From the NCBI RefSeq assembly GCF_000025265.1, contig NC_013739.1:3892001-3956000 (forward strand): a DNA stretch of 64,000 nt, given 5' to 3'. Source of the stretch: Conexibacter woesei DSM 14684 (GTDB lineage Bacteria > Actinomycetota > Thermoleophilia > Solirubrobacterales > Solirubrobacteraceae). The notes below the pieces were generated by a model, which saw only the letters and a program-made list of their open reading frames with translations, did not search any database and was not told the DNA's origin. The translations under genes were made by a program, and so were the position numbers. Positions 40,320 to 49,044 of this stretch are shown one piece after another (within the stretch, counting starts at the first letter, position 1; every line of letters begins with the position of its first letter).

Positions 40320-40862
40320 TTATTCAGGTTCATGGATACGAATGAGTGTGTCGCCGTAACGGCGTTCGTCGGTCAGGGGCAACTCCAGCCCGAGTGGAGC
40401 GCGACGATCGCTCTCGCACACGATCCTGCCGTCCGCGGCGATCAGCTCCGCGAGCGCCGGCGAGAGCTCGCGTCCCAGCTCAGGCGCGAGGCGGTATGGA
40501 GGGTCGAGAAGCACGAGATCGTATTCGTGGCGCGCCGCCCGTGCTGCACGGACGACTGCACGCGCGTCGCGGCGCTGCACCGCGACCCGCTCGCGCGGCA
40601 CGCCGAGCGCTTCGAGATTGGCCTCGATCGCCCGCACGGCAGCGTTCGCGTCGTCGACGAAGGTGACGTGCGCGGCGCCGCGCGAGAGCGCCTCCAGGCC
40701 GAGCGCGCCGGAGCCCGCGAAGAGGTCGAGCACCCGCAGCCCGTCGAGCGGGCCGAGGATCGAGAACAGCGCTTCGCGCACGCGGTCGCTCGTCGGACGC
40801 GTCGCGTCGCCCTTCGGCGCGAGCAGGCGGCGACCGCCGTAGAGCCCTGCGACGATCCGCAT
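40320..40862 (-). CDS. rsmD: 16S rRNA (guanine-966-N2)-methyltransferase
   Basis: 180 residues, ATG 40862 overlapping the recG stop (TGATG). MRIVAGLYGGRRLLAPKGDATRPTSDRVREALFSIL, SAM motif VLDLFAGSGALGLEALSRGA and the N6/N2-methylase motif LVLLDPPY are typical. Methylates G966 in 16S rRNA. The natural order recG-rsmD-coaD. Confidence 0.95.
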   Translation of the reverse strand: MRIVAGLYGGRRLLAPKGDATRPTSDRVREALFSILGPLDGLRVLDLFAGSGALGLEALSRGAAHVTFVDDANAAVRAIEANLEALGVPRERVAVQRRDARAVVRAARAARHEYDLVLLDPPYRLAPELGRELSPALAELIAADGRIVCESDRRAPLGLELPLTDERRYGDTLIRIHEPE

Positions 40863-42985
40863 CAGGCGGCGATCGGGGCCATCGCCTCGGGACCGAAGAC
40901 GGCGGCGAGCGCGTCGCGCAGCAGCGCGTGCTCGGGCGCCTCCAACTCGGGATCGGCGGCCAGCAGCGCCTCGGCGCGCGCGTGCGCCCGCTCCAGCAGG
41001 TCCTCGTCGTCGGGCAGGATCGCGATCCGGTAGGCGACGTCGCCGTGCTGGCGGACGCCGACGATGTCGCCCTCGCGCCGCAGCTCGAGGTCGATCCGCG
41101 CCAGCTCGAAGCCGTCGCCGTGCTCGGCGAGCGCCTTCAGCCGCGCCGAGTCCCGCGGCCCGAACAGCAGGCACAGCGACGCGTGCTCGCCGCGGCCGAT
41201 CCGCCCGCGCAGCTGGTGCAGCTGGGAGATCCCGTAGCGCTCGGCGTCCTCGACCAGCATCACGGTCGCGTTCGGGACGTCGATCCCGACCTCGATCACG
41301 GACGTCGCGACGAGCACGTCGGCGCCGCCGGCCGCGAACGCCGCCATCGCCTCCTGCTTCTCTCTCGGCCGCATCTGCCCATGCATCAGGACGACGCGGA
41401 AGTCCTTGAACTCGGTTCTGCGCAGCCGCTCGTACTCCTCGGTCGCCGCCTTCGCCTGCAGCGCCTCGGACTCCCCCACGAGCGGACAGACGACGAACGC
41501 CTGCCGCCCCTCGCGCAGCTCCTCGCGGATCCGCTCGTACGCCCGCTCGCGCGCTCTCTCGCCGCCTGCGACGAACGTCTCGATCGGCTGTCGGCCGCGC
41601 GGCAGCTCCCGCAGCGCGGTGTGGTCGAGGTCGCCGTGCTCGACGAGCGCGAGCGTGCGCGGGATCGGCGTCGCGGTCATGTGCAGGACGTGCGGGTTCA
41701 GGCCGTCCGGCGCCTTCGCGTCGAGCGCGGCGCGCTGGCGCACGCCGAAGCGGTGCTGCTCGTCGACGACGACGACGCCGAGCCGCGCGAAGCGGACCGG
41801 ATCCTCGATCAGCGCGTGCGTGCCGACGACGAGCGCAAGCTCGCCGCTGGCGAGCTTGCCGAGCACGTCTCTGCGACGCGCGGCCGGCGTCGAGCCGGTC
41901 AGCAGCGCGATCTGCAGCGTGTCGGCGGCGGTCAGCGCCTGGATCGTCGCGAAGTGCTGCTCGGCGAGCGTCTCGGTCGGCGCCATCAGCGCGCCCTGCC
42001 AGCCCTGCTCGACGGCCCGCAGCAGCGCGAACAGCGCGACGACCGTCTTGCCGGAGCCGACCTCTCCCATCAGCAGCCGCTGCATCGGCCGCTCGTGCGC
42101 GATGTCGGCGTCGACCTGCTCCATCGCGCGCTGCTGGTCGCCGGTCGGCGCGAACGGCAGTCCGTGCTCCAGCCAGCGCGCGGTCAGCTCGCGCACCCCG
42201 TCGAGCGCGGGTGCGCGCGTCGCCTGCTCGCGCCGCGCGCGACGCCGCAGCAGCCCGAGCTGGAGCAGCAGCAGCTCGTCGTAGGCGAGCCGGCGGCGGC
42301 CGTCGACCGGGTCTCTCGCCGTCGCCGGGAAGTGGACGGCGGTGAGCGCGGCGTGACGGTCGGGCAGCTCCTCCGCGCGGCGGATCGCGACCGGCAGCGG
42401 CTCGATCGTGTCCATGATCGCCCCGCGGTGCTCCTGCGCCATCGCCAGCAGCTGGACGGAGCTGATCCCCTCGCTTGCCGGGTACTGCGCGACCTGCTCG
42501 ACGCCCGCGACCTGCTGCGTCGTCGGCGCGTGCGCGGAGACCTTGAAGCTGCGCTGGCCGAGCCGGCCGGTGAGCATGACGCGCGTGCCGGGCCGGTAGC
42601 GCTCGACGAGCCACGGCTGATTGAAGAAGGTGACCTTGAGCGGGCCGGTCTGGTCGGCGACGAGCGCCTCCACGAGCGGACGCATCCCGCGCCGGCGCAC
42701 CGGCCGGGAAGTGATCGAGCGGACCTCGACGACGATCGTCGCCGTCTCCTCCTCGACCAGATCCGCGACCGTGCGCGCCTCGCCGCGCGCCCGCGGCAGA
42801 TGGCCGAGCAGGTCGCCGACGCTGTGCAGCCCGAGCGTCTCCAGCGCTCTCGCCGCTCTCGGGCCGGGTGCGTCGAGCGGCTGCGACAGGCGCGAGGGTC
42901 GCGGCAGGCGGACGGGCGCTGCGCGCAGCAGCGCGTCGTCGAAGCGCTCGGCGCTGGCGAACTGGAACGGCGGCGGTGACGGCAT
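40862..42985 (-). CDS. recG: ATP-dependent DNA helicase RecG
   Basis: 707 residues from ATG 42985. Wedge/OB domain (ATIVVEVRSITSRPVRRRGMRPLVEALVADQTGPLKVTFFNQPWL), helicase motif I LMGEVGSGKTVVALFALL, Ia APTETLAEQHFA, DEQH box VVVDEQHRFGVRQRAAL, motif III HMTATPIPRTLAL, and C-terminal motifs up to QLRGRIGRGEHASLCLLFG. Regresses stalled replication forks. Upstream frame extensions are Arg-rich shadows and were not used. Confidence 0.95.
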   Translation of the reverse strand: MPSPPPFQFASAERFDDALLRAAPVRLPRPSRLSQPLDAPGPRAARALETLGLHSVGDLLGHLPRARGEARTVADLVEEETATIVVEVRSITSRPVRRRGMRPLVEALVADQTGPLKVTFFNQPWLVERYRPGTRVMLTGRLGQRSFKVSAHAPTTQQVAGVEQVAQYPASEGISSVQLLAMAQEHRGAIMDTIEPLPVAIRRAEELPDRHAALTAVHFPATARDPVDGRRRLAYDELLLLQLGLLRRRARREQATRAPALDGVRELTARWLEHGLPFAPTGDQQRAMEQVDADIAHERPMQRLLMGEVGSGKTVVALFALLRAVEQGWQGALMAPTETLAEQHFATIQALTAADTLQIALLTGSTPAARRRDVLGKLASGELALVVGTHALIEDPVRFARLGVVVVDEQHRFGVRQRAALDAKAPDGLNPHVLHMTATPIPRTLALVEHGDLDHTALRELPRGRQPIETFVAGGERARERAYERIREELREGRQAFVVCPLVGESEALQAKAATEEYERLRRTEFKDFRVVLMHGQMRPREKQEAMAAFAAGGADVLVATSVIEVGIDVPNATVMLVEDAERYGISQLHQLRGRIGRGEHASLCLLFGPRDSARLKALAEHGDGFELARIDLELRREGDIVGVRQHGDVAYRIAILPDDEDLLERAHARAEALLAADPELEAPEHALLRDALAAVFGPEAMAPIAA

Positions 42986-43038
42986 GGCGGCAGCGAGAAC
43001 TATGGCGGGAACGGCGGTCGGCCGGCATACTCCGCGCG

Positions 43039-43452
43039 GTGCGCACCGCCCTGCTGACCGTCGCGATCCTGCTGGCGCTGGCCGGGCACGCGGCCGCCGG
43101 CGGCCCTGCGAGCGCCGTGCGGGCGGCGTCGGAGGCCGAGACGCACGAGATCGCCGTGCACGTGAGACAGCCGCGCTGGACCTGCTTCCGCGGTCTCGTC
43201 GCGCGCCGCGGCGGCTGGGCCGCGCTGCGGCGGCTGCCTGGCGGCGGCTGCCCCGAGCTGCCATACGCGATCGTCGTGCGCGAGGACCGCGCCGAGCCCG
43301 CCGCCGGCTGGCGCGAGCTGCGGCGCTTCTCGGCGCGGCGCGCGGCCTGCACGGCGACGCGTCCGCGGCTGTCGAGAGCGCTGCGCGCGGGACTGCTCGG
43401 CTGTGGTGGCAGCGCGGCGAGCGGCTACTCAGCCGACAGCAGCCACCAGTAG
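43039..43452 (+). CDS. Small secreted hypothetical protein
   Basis: 137 residues from GTG 43039. A signal peptide is visible (VRTALLTVAILLALAGHAAAGGP, cleavage probably after an AxA). The mature part is basic with four Cys (WTCFRGL, GGGCPEL, RAACTA, GLLGCGG), so two disulfides are possible. CATACT is seven bases before the start. It is divergent from recG over 53 bp, and its 3' end overlaps the fakA-like gene on the opposite strand by 28 bases. No family recognised. Confidence 0.5.
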   Translation: MRTALLTVAILLALAGHAAAGGPASAVRAASEAETHEIAVHVRQPRWTCFRGLVARRGGWAALRRLPGGGCPELPYAIVVREDRAEPAAGWRELRRFSARRAACTATRPRLSRALRAGLLGCGGSAASGYSADSSHQ

Positions 43453-45107
43453 GCGGCCTGGCCGCCGGCGGCGAGCTCCAGCTCTATGCCGTCGCCGGTG
43501 CGCGCCGCGAGCGCCTCGACCTCCGGGTCGGCCAGTGGCGCGCCTGCGCCGCTGAGGCACGTGATCAGCTCGGCGCCCGACGCCAGCCCCGCCAGCACCT
43601 GGCGCAGCGTCTCGGCCGGGTCGCCCCACGCGACCAGCTCGTCGCCGAGGAAGCCGACGGCCTCGCCGGCGTGGAAGCGGCCGCTCGCGTCGTCGCGCGC
43701 GGCAGGGGCGATCGCGCCCGTCCGGACGCGCGCCAGCGCGGCGTCCATCGCGGCGGCGTTGGCGGCCGCGTCACGCTGGGGGTCGAGCGCGACGGCCGCC
43801 GCCAGGCCGGCCTGCTGGGAGCGCGAGCGGACGACGACGGCGCGCTTCTCCGACAGCTCGGCCGCTCTCTCAGCCGCCATGAAGACATTGGCGCTGTTCG
43901 GCAGCACGACGACCTCGTCGGCGCCGACCGCGTGGATCCCCGCGAGCAGGTCGTACGTCGACGGGTTCAGCGTCGCGCCGCCGTCGAGCACGTGGACGCC
44001 GAGCCCTTCGTAGAGGCGCTGGATGCCGGTGCCGGAGGCGACCGCCAGCACGCCGCAGCGCGCGGCCGGCGCGGCGGCGGGTGAGGTCTCGACCGAGGCC
44101 GAGGCCGAGGCGATCCGCTCCGCGCGCTCCTCGACCTGCGCGTGCATGTCAGCGACGTCGAGATGCGAGATCTCGCCGGCCGCGGCGAAGACGCCCGTGG
44201 CGGCGTCGGGATCGTCGGTGTGGACGTGGACCTTCAACGTCTTCGCGTCGCCGACGACGAGCACCGAGTCGCCGAGCGCCTCCAGCGCGCCGACGAAGGC
44301 GCGCGCGTCGAGCCCGCTTCCGATGACGGCGAAGTTCGTGCAGTAGCGGTACGTCGAGGACTCGTGCTGCGGGCGCGTGACGCGGGCGGCCTCGTGATGG
44401 GCCAGCTCCGGCGGCTCGCTGCCGCGCAGCGCCGCGACGACGCCCGCGAACAGGACCGTGAGGCCGTAGCCGCCGGCGTCGACGACGCCGGCCTCGCGCA
44501 GGATCGGCAGCAGGTCGGGTCCGCGCGCGACCGACTGCTGGCCGGCGTCGAGCGCGCGCTCCAGCACGTCGGCGATCAGCGCGTCCTGGTGCTCGGGCGC
44601 GGCGTCTGGGTCCAGCCGCGTCTCCGGCATGTGCGCCAGCTCGGTCGCGATCCGGTGGGCCATCTCGCGCACGACCGTCAATATCGTGCCTTCGGCCGGC
44701 TCGCGCACCGAGCCGTACGCCTGCTCGGCGGCGCGCGCCATCGCGGCGCCGATCAGCACGGGGTCGACCAGCTCGCCGGGGCGACTGGCCAGCTCCTCGG
44801 CGGCGCCGCGGATCAGCTGGGAGAGGATGACGCCGCTGTTGCCGCGTGCGCCGAGCAGCGCCGCGCGCGCGACCGAGGCGACGATCTCGTCCCGCCCGAT
44901 CTCGTCGATCGTGCGGTCCTGCTCGGCCGCCGCGAGGCGGTCGATCTCCTGCAGCACGGCGCGCAACGTGAGCGCCATGTTGTCGCCGGTGTCGCCGTCG
45001 GCGACGGGAAAGACGTTGAGGTCGTTGACCTCGTCGCGTCGCGACTCGAGCTGCGCGAGAGCGGCTTCGACGACGGCGCGGAAGCGGAGAAGGCTCGGGT
45101 CGGACAC
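43425..45107 (-). CDS. DAK2/DegV-type kinase domain protein (FakA-like)
   Basis: 560 residues. N-terminal DhaL/DAK2 domain with the Mg-ATP site FPVADGDTGDNMALTL and ALLGARGNSGVILSQLIRG, then the middle domain (STYRYCTNFAVIGSGLDARAF, with KTLKVHVHTDDPDAATGVFAAAGEI) and a C-terminal domain (DEVVVLPNSANVFMAAERAAEL). This is the YloV/FakA architecture: the kinase subunit that phosphorylates fatty acids held by FakB, feeding PlsX. No FakB gene is in the window. Next to rpmB and recG as in many Gram-positives. Confidence 0.9.
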   Translation of the reverse strand: MSDPSLLRFRAVVEAALAQLESRRDEVNDLNVFPVADGDTGDNMALTLRAVLQEIDRLAAAEQDRTIDEIGRDEIVASVARAALLGARGNSGVILSQLIRGAAEELASRPGELVDPVLIGAAMARAAEQAYGSVREPAEGTILTVVREMAHRIATELAHMPETRLDPDAAPEHQDALIADVLERALDAGQQSVARGPDLLPILREAGVVDAGGYGLTVLFAGVVAALRGSEPPELAHHEAARVTRPQHESSTYRYCTNFAVIGSGLDARAFVGALEALGDSVLVVGDAKTLKVHVHTDDPDAATGVFAAAGEISHLDVADMHAQVEERAERIASASASVETSPAAAPAARCGVLAVASGTGIQRLYEGLGVHVLDGGATLNPSTYDLLAGIHAVGADEVVVLPNSANVFMAAERAAELSEKRAVVVRSRSQQAGLAAAVALDPQRDAAANAAAMDAALARVRTGAIAPAARDDASGRFHAGEAVGFLGDELVAWGDPAETLRQVLAGLASGAELITCLSGAGAPLADPEVEALAARTGDGIELELAAGGQAAYWWLLSAE

Positions 45108-45135
45108 GAGGCGAGGAGGCCGGACTGGCCGGCCC

Positions 45136-45324
45136 CTACGCCTTGATGACCTTGCCGGCCTTCAGGCAGCGCGTGCAGACGTAGACGCGCCGGGCGGTAC
45201 CGGCATCGTTGATGCGGATCCGCTGGAGGTTCGGGTCGAACCGGCGCTTCGTCGCCACTCTCGAATGCGAGCGGCTGTTGCCGAAGGCGGGACCCTTATT
45301 GCAGACGTGACAAGTACGGGGCAT
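45136..45324 (-). CDS. rpmB: 50S ribosomal protein L28
   Basis: 62 residues, ATG 45324. [38 protein letters not shown] and [10 protein letters not shown] give the Cys4 zinc form of L28. TATACT lies ten bases before the ATG. Co-directional with the fakA-like gene, 28 bp downstream. Confidence 0.95.
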   Translation of the reverse strand: MPRTCHVCNKGPAFGNSRSHSRVATKRRFDPNLQRIRINDAGTARRVYVCTRCLKAGKVIKA

Positions 45325-45334
45325 GGGTTCGGGC

Positions 45335-45340
45335 AGTATA
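45335..45340 (-). promoter_or_regulatory. Candidate -10 box (TATACT) of rpmB
   Basis: TATACT on the minus strand, ten bases before the ATG at 45324; a leader of about three bases is predicted. No ribosome-binding site is present. Confidence 0.5.
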
Positions 45341-45372
45341 GGGAGTCGGGGGGCGAAAGGGCGCGTCGCGCC

Positions 45373-45533
45373 TCAGCCTGGGTCCACCGAGATCCGTGGA
45401 TGGCTCGCTGTCGTGGGTGTGGTCCACGGTCGATCGCCGGCGAACCACGGGTGAATCCCTTGGGAGCCGGCGATCGAGCGTGGGCCGTGCCCACGGCGGC
45501 GAGACGCCGCGCAGATCGGTGGATCCAGGCTCA
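45373..45533. repeat. 161-bp imperfect palindrome between ribH and rpmB
   Basis: Bases 45373-45441 are about 75-80% complementary to 45466-45533 along their whole length, ending in the perfect CGATCGCCGGC/GCCGGCGATCG pair (45431-45441 and 45466-45476), loop 24 bases. The ribH stop codon is inside the right arm. It fills most of the 206-bp gap. It could be a large bidirectional terminator, a structured RNA, or a MITE-like relic; no target duplication or transposase was seen. Confidence 0.65.
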
Positions 45534-46004
45534 GGAGGTGACGAAGCCGGTCGGGGCGCGCTGGCCGCGCACCTTCTCCTTGACCTCCAGCGAGGCCACC
45601 ACGGCCTCGGCCGCGTGGCGACCGCTGTCGCGCTTGCCGCCGCTGCCGACGCGCGCGAGCGCCTGCTCCATCGTGTCGACGGTCAGCACGCCGAAGCCGA
45701 CCGGGATGCCGGTCGCGAGCTGCACCTGCTGGACGCCGCGGGCGCACTCGCCGCAGACGTAGTCGTAGTGGTCGGTCTCGCCGCGGATCACGGCGCCGAG
45801 CGCGACGATCCCGTCGTAGCGGCCCGACTCGGCCGCGTACTTCGCCGCCAGCGGCAGCTCGAACGCGCCCGGCACGTCGTAGACGTCGACGACGCTCGCG
45901 CCGTGCTCCTCCAGCTCCGCCCGCGCGCCGGCGACCAGCTGCTCGGCGAGGTCGGCGTAGAAGCGCCCGACGACGAGCGCGAAACGGCGGTTCTCAGCGC
46001 CCAT
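45531..46004 (-). CDS. ribH: 6,7-dimethyl-8-ribityllumazine synthase
   Basis: 157 residues. FALVVGRFYADLAEQLVAGA start, GAFELPLAAKYAAESGRYDGIVALGAVIRGETDHYDYVCGECARGV and GIPVGFGVLTVDTMEQALAR are canonical lumazine synthase motifs (the GET-HYD phosphate/His site). Joins the RibBA products before riboflavin synthase. ATG overlaps ribBA by 11 bases. Confidence 0.95.
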   Translation of the reverse strand: MGAENRRFALVVGRFYADLAEQLVAGARAELEEHGASVVDVYDVPGAFELPLAAKYAAESGRYDGIVALGAVIRGETDHYDYVCGECARGVQQVQLATGIPVGFGVLTVDTMEQALARVGSGGKRDSGRHAAEAVVASLEVKEKVRGQRAPTGFVTS

Positions 46005-47301
46005 CTGCGCTCCCCTTCTGCTTGTGGTCTCGCTCGTGCTCCTCGTGGATCATCTCCTCGTCGAGCGCGAGCCCCTGGTGGTGGAGCGTGTGCCCCATGC
46101 GATCCCGCTTCGCCCGCAGATAGGCCTCGTTGTGCGGGTTCGGCGTCGGCTGGATCGGGACCTGGTCGCTGACCGACAGCCCGTACCCCTCCAGCCCGAT
46201 GATCTTCTTCGGGTTGTTCGTGAGGATGCGGATGCTGCTCAGCCCGAGGTCGGTGAGGATCTGCGCGCCGATGCCGTAGTCGCGCAGGTCGGCCGGCAGG
46301 CCGAGTCTGAGGTTGGCCTCGACGGTGTCGAGCCCCTCCTCCTGCAGCTTGTACGCCTTCAGCTTGTTGAGCAGGCCGATCCCGCGCCCCTCCTGCGCGA
46401 GGTACAGGAGGACGCCCTCGCCCTCCTCCTCGATCATCGCGAGCGCCGACTCGAGCTGCTCGCCGCAGTCGCAGCGCAGCGAGTGGAAGACATCGCCCGT
46501 GAGGCACTCGGAGTGGACGCGCACGAGCACGTCCTCCTTGCCGGCGACGTCGCCCTTGACCATCGCGACGTGGTGCTTGTCGTCGACCAGCGAGCGGTAG
46601 CCGACGACCTCGAAGTCGCCGAACGCGGTCGGCATCCTCGTGCCGACGACGCGCTCGACCAGCTTGTCGTGCTTGCGGCGGTAGGCGACGAGGTCGGCCA
46701 CGGTGACCATCTTCAGGCCGTGGCGCTGGCAGTACGGGATCAGATCCCCGACGCGGGCCATCGTGCCGTCGTCGTTCATGATCTCGCAGATCACGCTCGA
46801 CGGGTTCAGGCCCGCGAGACGGGAGAGGTCGACGCCGGCCTCGGTCTGCCCGATCCTCTCCAGCACGCCGCCTTCCTTCGCCTTCAGCGGGAAGACGTGG
46901 CCGGGCTGGACGAGGTCGCGCGGGCTCGCCTTCGGGTCGATCGCGACCTGGATCGTGTGCGCGCGGTCGGCGGCGGAGATGCCGGTCGTCACGCCCTCGC
47001 GCGCCTCGATCGAGACGGTGAAGGCGGTCTCGAACGACGACTCGTTCTTGCTCGCCATCAGGTCGAGGCCCATCTCCTCGCAGCGCTCGCCGGTGAGCGC
47101 GAGGCAGATCAGCCCGCGCCCCTCCTTCGCCATGAAGTTGATCGCCTCGGGGGTGATGAACTGGGCCGCCATCGTGAGGTCGCCCTCGTTCTCGCGATCC
47201 TCGTCGTCGCAGACGACGACCATCTTGCCCTGGCGGATGTCCTCGATCGCCTCTTCGATCGTGGCGAACACGGCTCTGACGTCGGACTCGGACTGACTCA
47301 T
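45994..47301 (-). CDS. ribBA: Bifunctional DHBP synthase/GTP cyclohydrolase II
   Basis: 435 residues: RibB domain about 1-210 ([56 protein letters not shown]) and RibA domain about 215-420 with the zinc Cys in [20 protein letters not shown] and the [21 protein letters not shown] motif. Feeds both branches of riboflavin synthesis. ATGA overlap with ribE. Confidence 0.95.
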   Translation of the reverse strand: MSQSESDVRAVFATIEEAIEDIRQGKMVVVCDDEDRENEGDLTMAAQFITPEAINFMAKEGRGLICLALTGERCEEMGLDLMASKNESSFETAFTVSIEAREGVTTGISAADRAHTIQVAIDPKASPRDLVQPGHVFPLKAKEGGVLERIGQTEAGVDLSRLAGLNPSSVICEIMNDDGTMARVGDLIPYCQRHGLKMVTVADLVAYRRKHDKLVERVVGTRMPTAFGDFEVVGYRSLVDDKHHVAMVKGDVAGKEDVLVRVHSECLTGDVFHSLRCDCGEQLESALAMIEEEGEGVLLYLAQEGRGIGLLNKLKAYKLQEEGLDTVEANLRLGLPADLRDYGIGAQILTDLGLSSIRILTNNPKKIIGLEGYGLSVSDQVPIQPTPNPHNEAYLRAKRDRMGHTLHHQGLALDEEMIHEEHERDHKQKGSADGR

Positions 47302-47888
47302 CGGTGGGCCCCCACGAGCTTCTCGACGTACTTCGCGAGCACGTCGACCTCCAGGTTGACGGGACGGCCGACCGCAGCCGACCCGAGGATCGTGCGCTCC
47401 AGCGTCTCCGGGATCAGCGACACGCTGAGCGACTCGTCGTCGACTGCGGACACCGTCAGCGAGACGCCGTCGATCGCGATCGAGCCCTTCTCGACGACGT
47501 AGCGCAGCAGCTCGGGGTCGGCGGCGATCCGCACGATCCGGGCGAAGCCGTCGTCGGTCAGCTCGGCGATCGTTCCGAGGCCGTCGACGTGGCCCTGCAC
47601 GATGTGGCCACCGAGCCGGTCGTGCGCACGCAGCGGCAGCTCCAGGTTGACCTCGGCGCCGGGCGCGATCTCCGCGAGCGACGAGCGCCGCAGCGTCTCG
47701 TTCATGACGTCGGCCGCGAACGTTCCGTTCGACGGGTCGACAGCGGTCAGGCAGACGCCGTTGACCGCGACCGAGTCGCCGGGCGACAGCTCTCTGCCCA
47801 GCTCCGTCGCGACCGTCAGCCGTACGCCGTCGGCGGTCGGCTGCACCGCGGCGACGGTGCCGAGGCCCTGTACGAGTCCCGTGAACAT
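47298..47888 (-). CDS. ribE: Riboflavin synthase alpha chain
   Basis: 196 residues, duplicated lumazine-binding barrels: MFTGLVQGLGTV start, SVAVNGVCLTAV (repeat 1) and GSIAIDGVSLTVSAV (repeat 2), with RSSLAEIAPGAEVNLELPLRAHDRLGGHIVQGHVDG between. Dismutates two lumazine molecules to riboflavin. Overlaps ribBA by four bases; seven bp from ribD. Confidence 0.95.
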   Translation of the reverse strand: MFTGLVQGLGTVAAVQPTADGVRLTVATELGRELSPGDSVAVNGVCLTAVDPSNGTFAADVMNETLRRSSLAEIAPGAEVNLELPLRAHDRLGGHIVQGHVDGLGTIAELTDDGFARIVRIAADPELLRYVVEKGSIAIDGVSLTVSAVDDESLSVSLIPETLERTILGSAAVGRPVNLEVDVLAKYVEKLVGAHR

Positions 47889-47895
47889 CGGTCGG

Positions 47896-49026
47896 TCACC
47901 ACTCCTTCAGGCGCGCGGAGACCAACAGGTCCTCCCCCACGCGGTCGCAGTCCAGGGTCAGCGCTCGCAGCGCCTCGGAGATCGTCTCGACGCCCTCGCC
48001 TTCGAGCGGGTCCCGGGCGGTGCGCCCGCCGAGCACGATCGGCGCGAGGAACAGCCGCAGCTCGTCGATCTCGCCGGCATCGAGGAACGCGCCCGCGAGC
48101 CGCGGACCGCCCTCCAGCAGGATCGAGGCGACGCCGACGGCACCGAGCTGGTCGAGCGCCGAGACGACGCGCGCCGGCTCGTTCGCGCCGGTCGCGACGA
48201 TCACCTCCGCGCCGTGCGTCTCCAGCGCGTCGGTCGCGGTGCGCGGCGCGGCGCGCGAGACGACGACGGTCAGCGGGATGTCGGCGGCCGCCTGCACCAG
48301 CTGCGAGTCGAGCGGGACGCGCGCGAGCGAGTCGAACACGACGCGGCGCGGCTGCCGCGCGACGCCGGGGATGCGGGCGGTCAGCTGCGGGTCGTCGGCG
48401 AGCGCGGTCCCGATCCCGACCGCGACGGCGTCACACTCGGCGCGCCAGTGATGGGCGCGCTCGCGGCTCTGCGTCGAGGAGATCCACTTCGAGTCGCCGG
48501 CGCGCGTCGCGACCTTGCCGTCGAGCGTCATCGCCGACTTGAAGAGGACCCACGGGCGGCCGGTGCGCGCCTGCTTGCGGAACGGCTGGTTCAGCAGCCG
48601 CGCGCGGGCGGCCAGCTCGCCGCCGGCGACGGCGACGTCGACACCCTCGTCGCGCAGGATCCCCAGTCCCCTTCCGGACGCCTTCTCGGTCGGGTCGTCG
48701 GAGGCGACGACGACGCGGCGGATCCCGGCGGCGAGGATCGCGTCGGTGCACGGCGGCTGCTTGCCGGTGTGGCAGCACGGTTCGAGCGAGACGTAGAGCG
48801 TCGCGCCGGAGAGATCGGCGTCGCCGGCGGCGGCGATCGCCTCGACCTCAGCGTGCGGGGCGCCGTACTCGCTGTGCCAGCCCTCGGCGACGACCTCGCC
48901 GTCGCGTGTGATCACGGCCCCGACCATCGGGTTCGGGCTCACGCGGCCGCGTCCCTGGGCGGCCAGCTCGAGCGCGCGCGCCAGGTGGAGGCGGTCGGTG
49001 TCGGTCGTGGGCGGAGTCACGCCCAC
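47896..49026 (-). CDS. ribD: Riboflavin deaminase/reductase RibD
   Basis: 376 residues. Deaminase domain with GAPHAEVEAIAAAGD and the zinc-Cys motif LEPCCHTGKQPPCTDAI (HAE ... PCxxxGxxPPC), then reductase domain (GRPWVLFKSAMTLDGKVATRAGDSKWIS, ASILLEGGPRLAGAFLDAGEIDEL). First gene of the rib operon. The upstream GT39 stop is 18 bp away, leaving no space for an FMN riboswitch. Confidence 0.95.
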   Translation of the reverse strand: MGVTPPTTDTDRLHLARALELAAQGRGRVSPNPMVGAVITRDGEVVAEGWHSEYGAPHAEVEAIAAAGDADLSGATLYVSLEPCCHTGKQPPCTDAILAAGIRRVVVASDDPTEKASGRGLGILRDEGVDVAVAGGELAARARLLNQPFRKQARTGRPWVLFKSAMTLDGKVATRAGDSKWISSTQSRERAHHWRAECDAVAVGIGTALADDPQLTARIPGVARQPRRVVFDSLARVPLDSQLVQAAADIPLTVVVSRAAPRTATDALETHGAEVIVATGANEPARVVSALDQLGAVGVASILLEGGPRLAGAFLDAGEIDELRLFLAPIVLGGRTARDPLEGEGVETISEALRALTLDCDRVGEDLLVSARLKEW

Positions 49027-49044
49027 CTCAGGATACGCGGCCGG

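Noticed and set aside
45373-45533. tRNA or other known RNA gene in the palindrome
   Set aside because: No cloverleaf or T-loop; the arms pair as a single long hairpin.
49027-49044. FMN riboswitch in front of ribD
   Set aside because: The gap is only 18 bp and no RFN-like pairing is visible.
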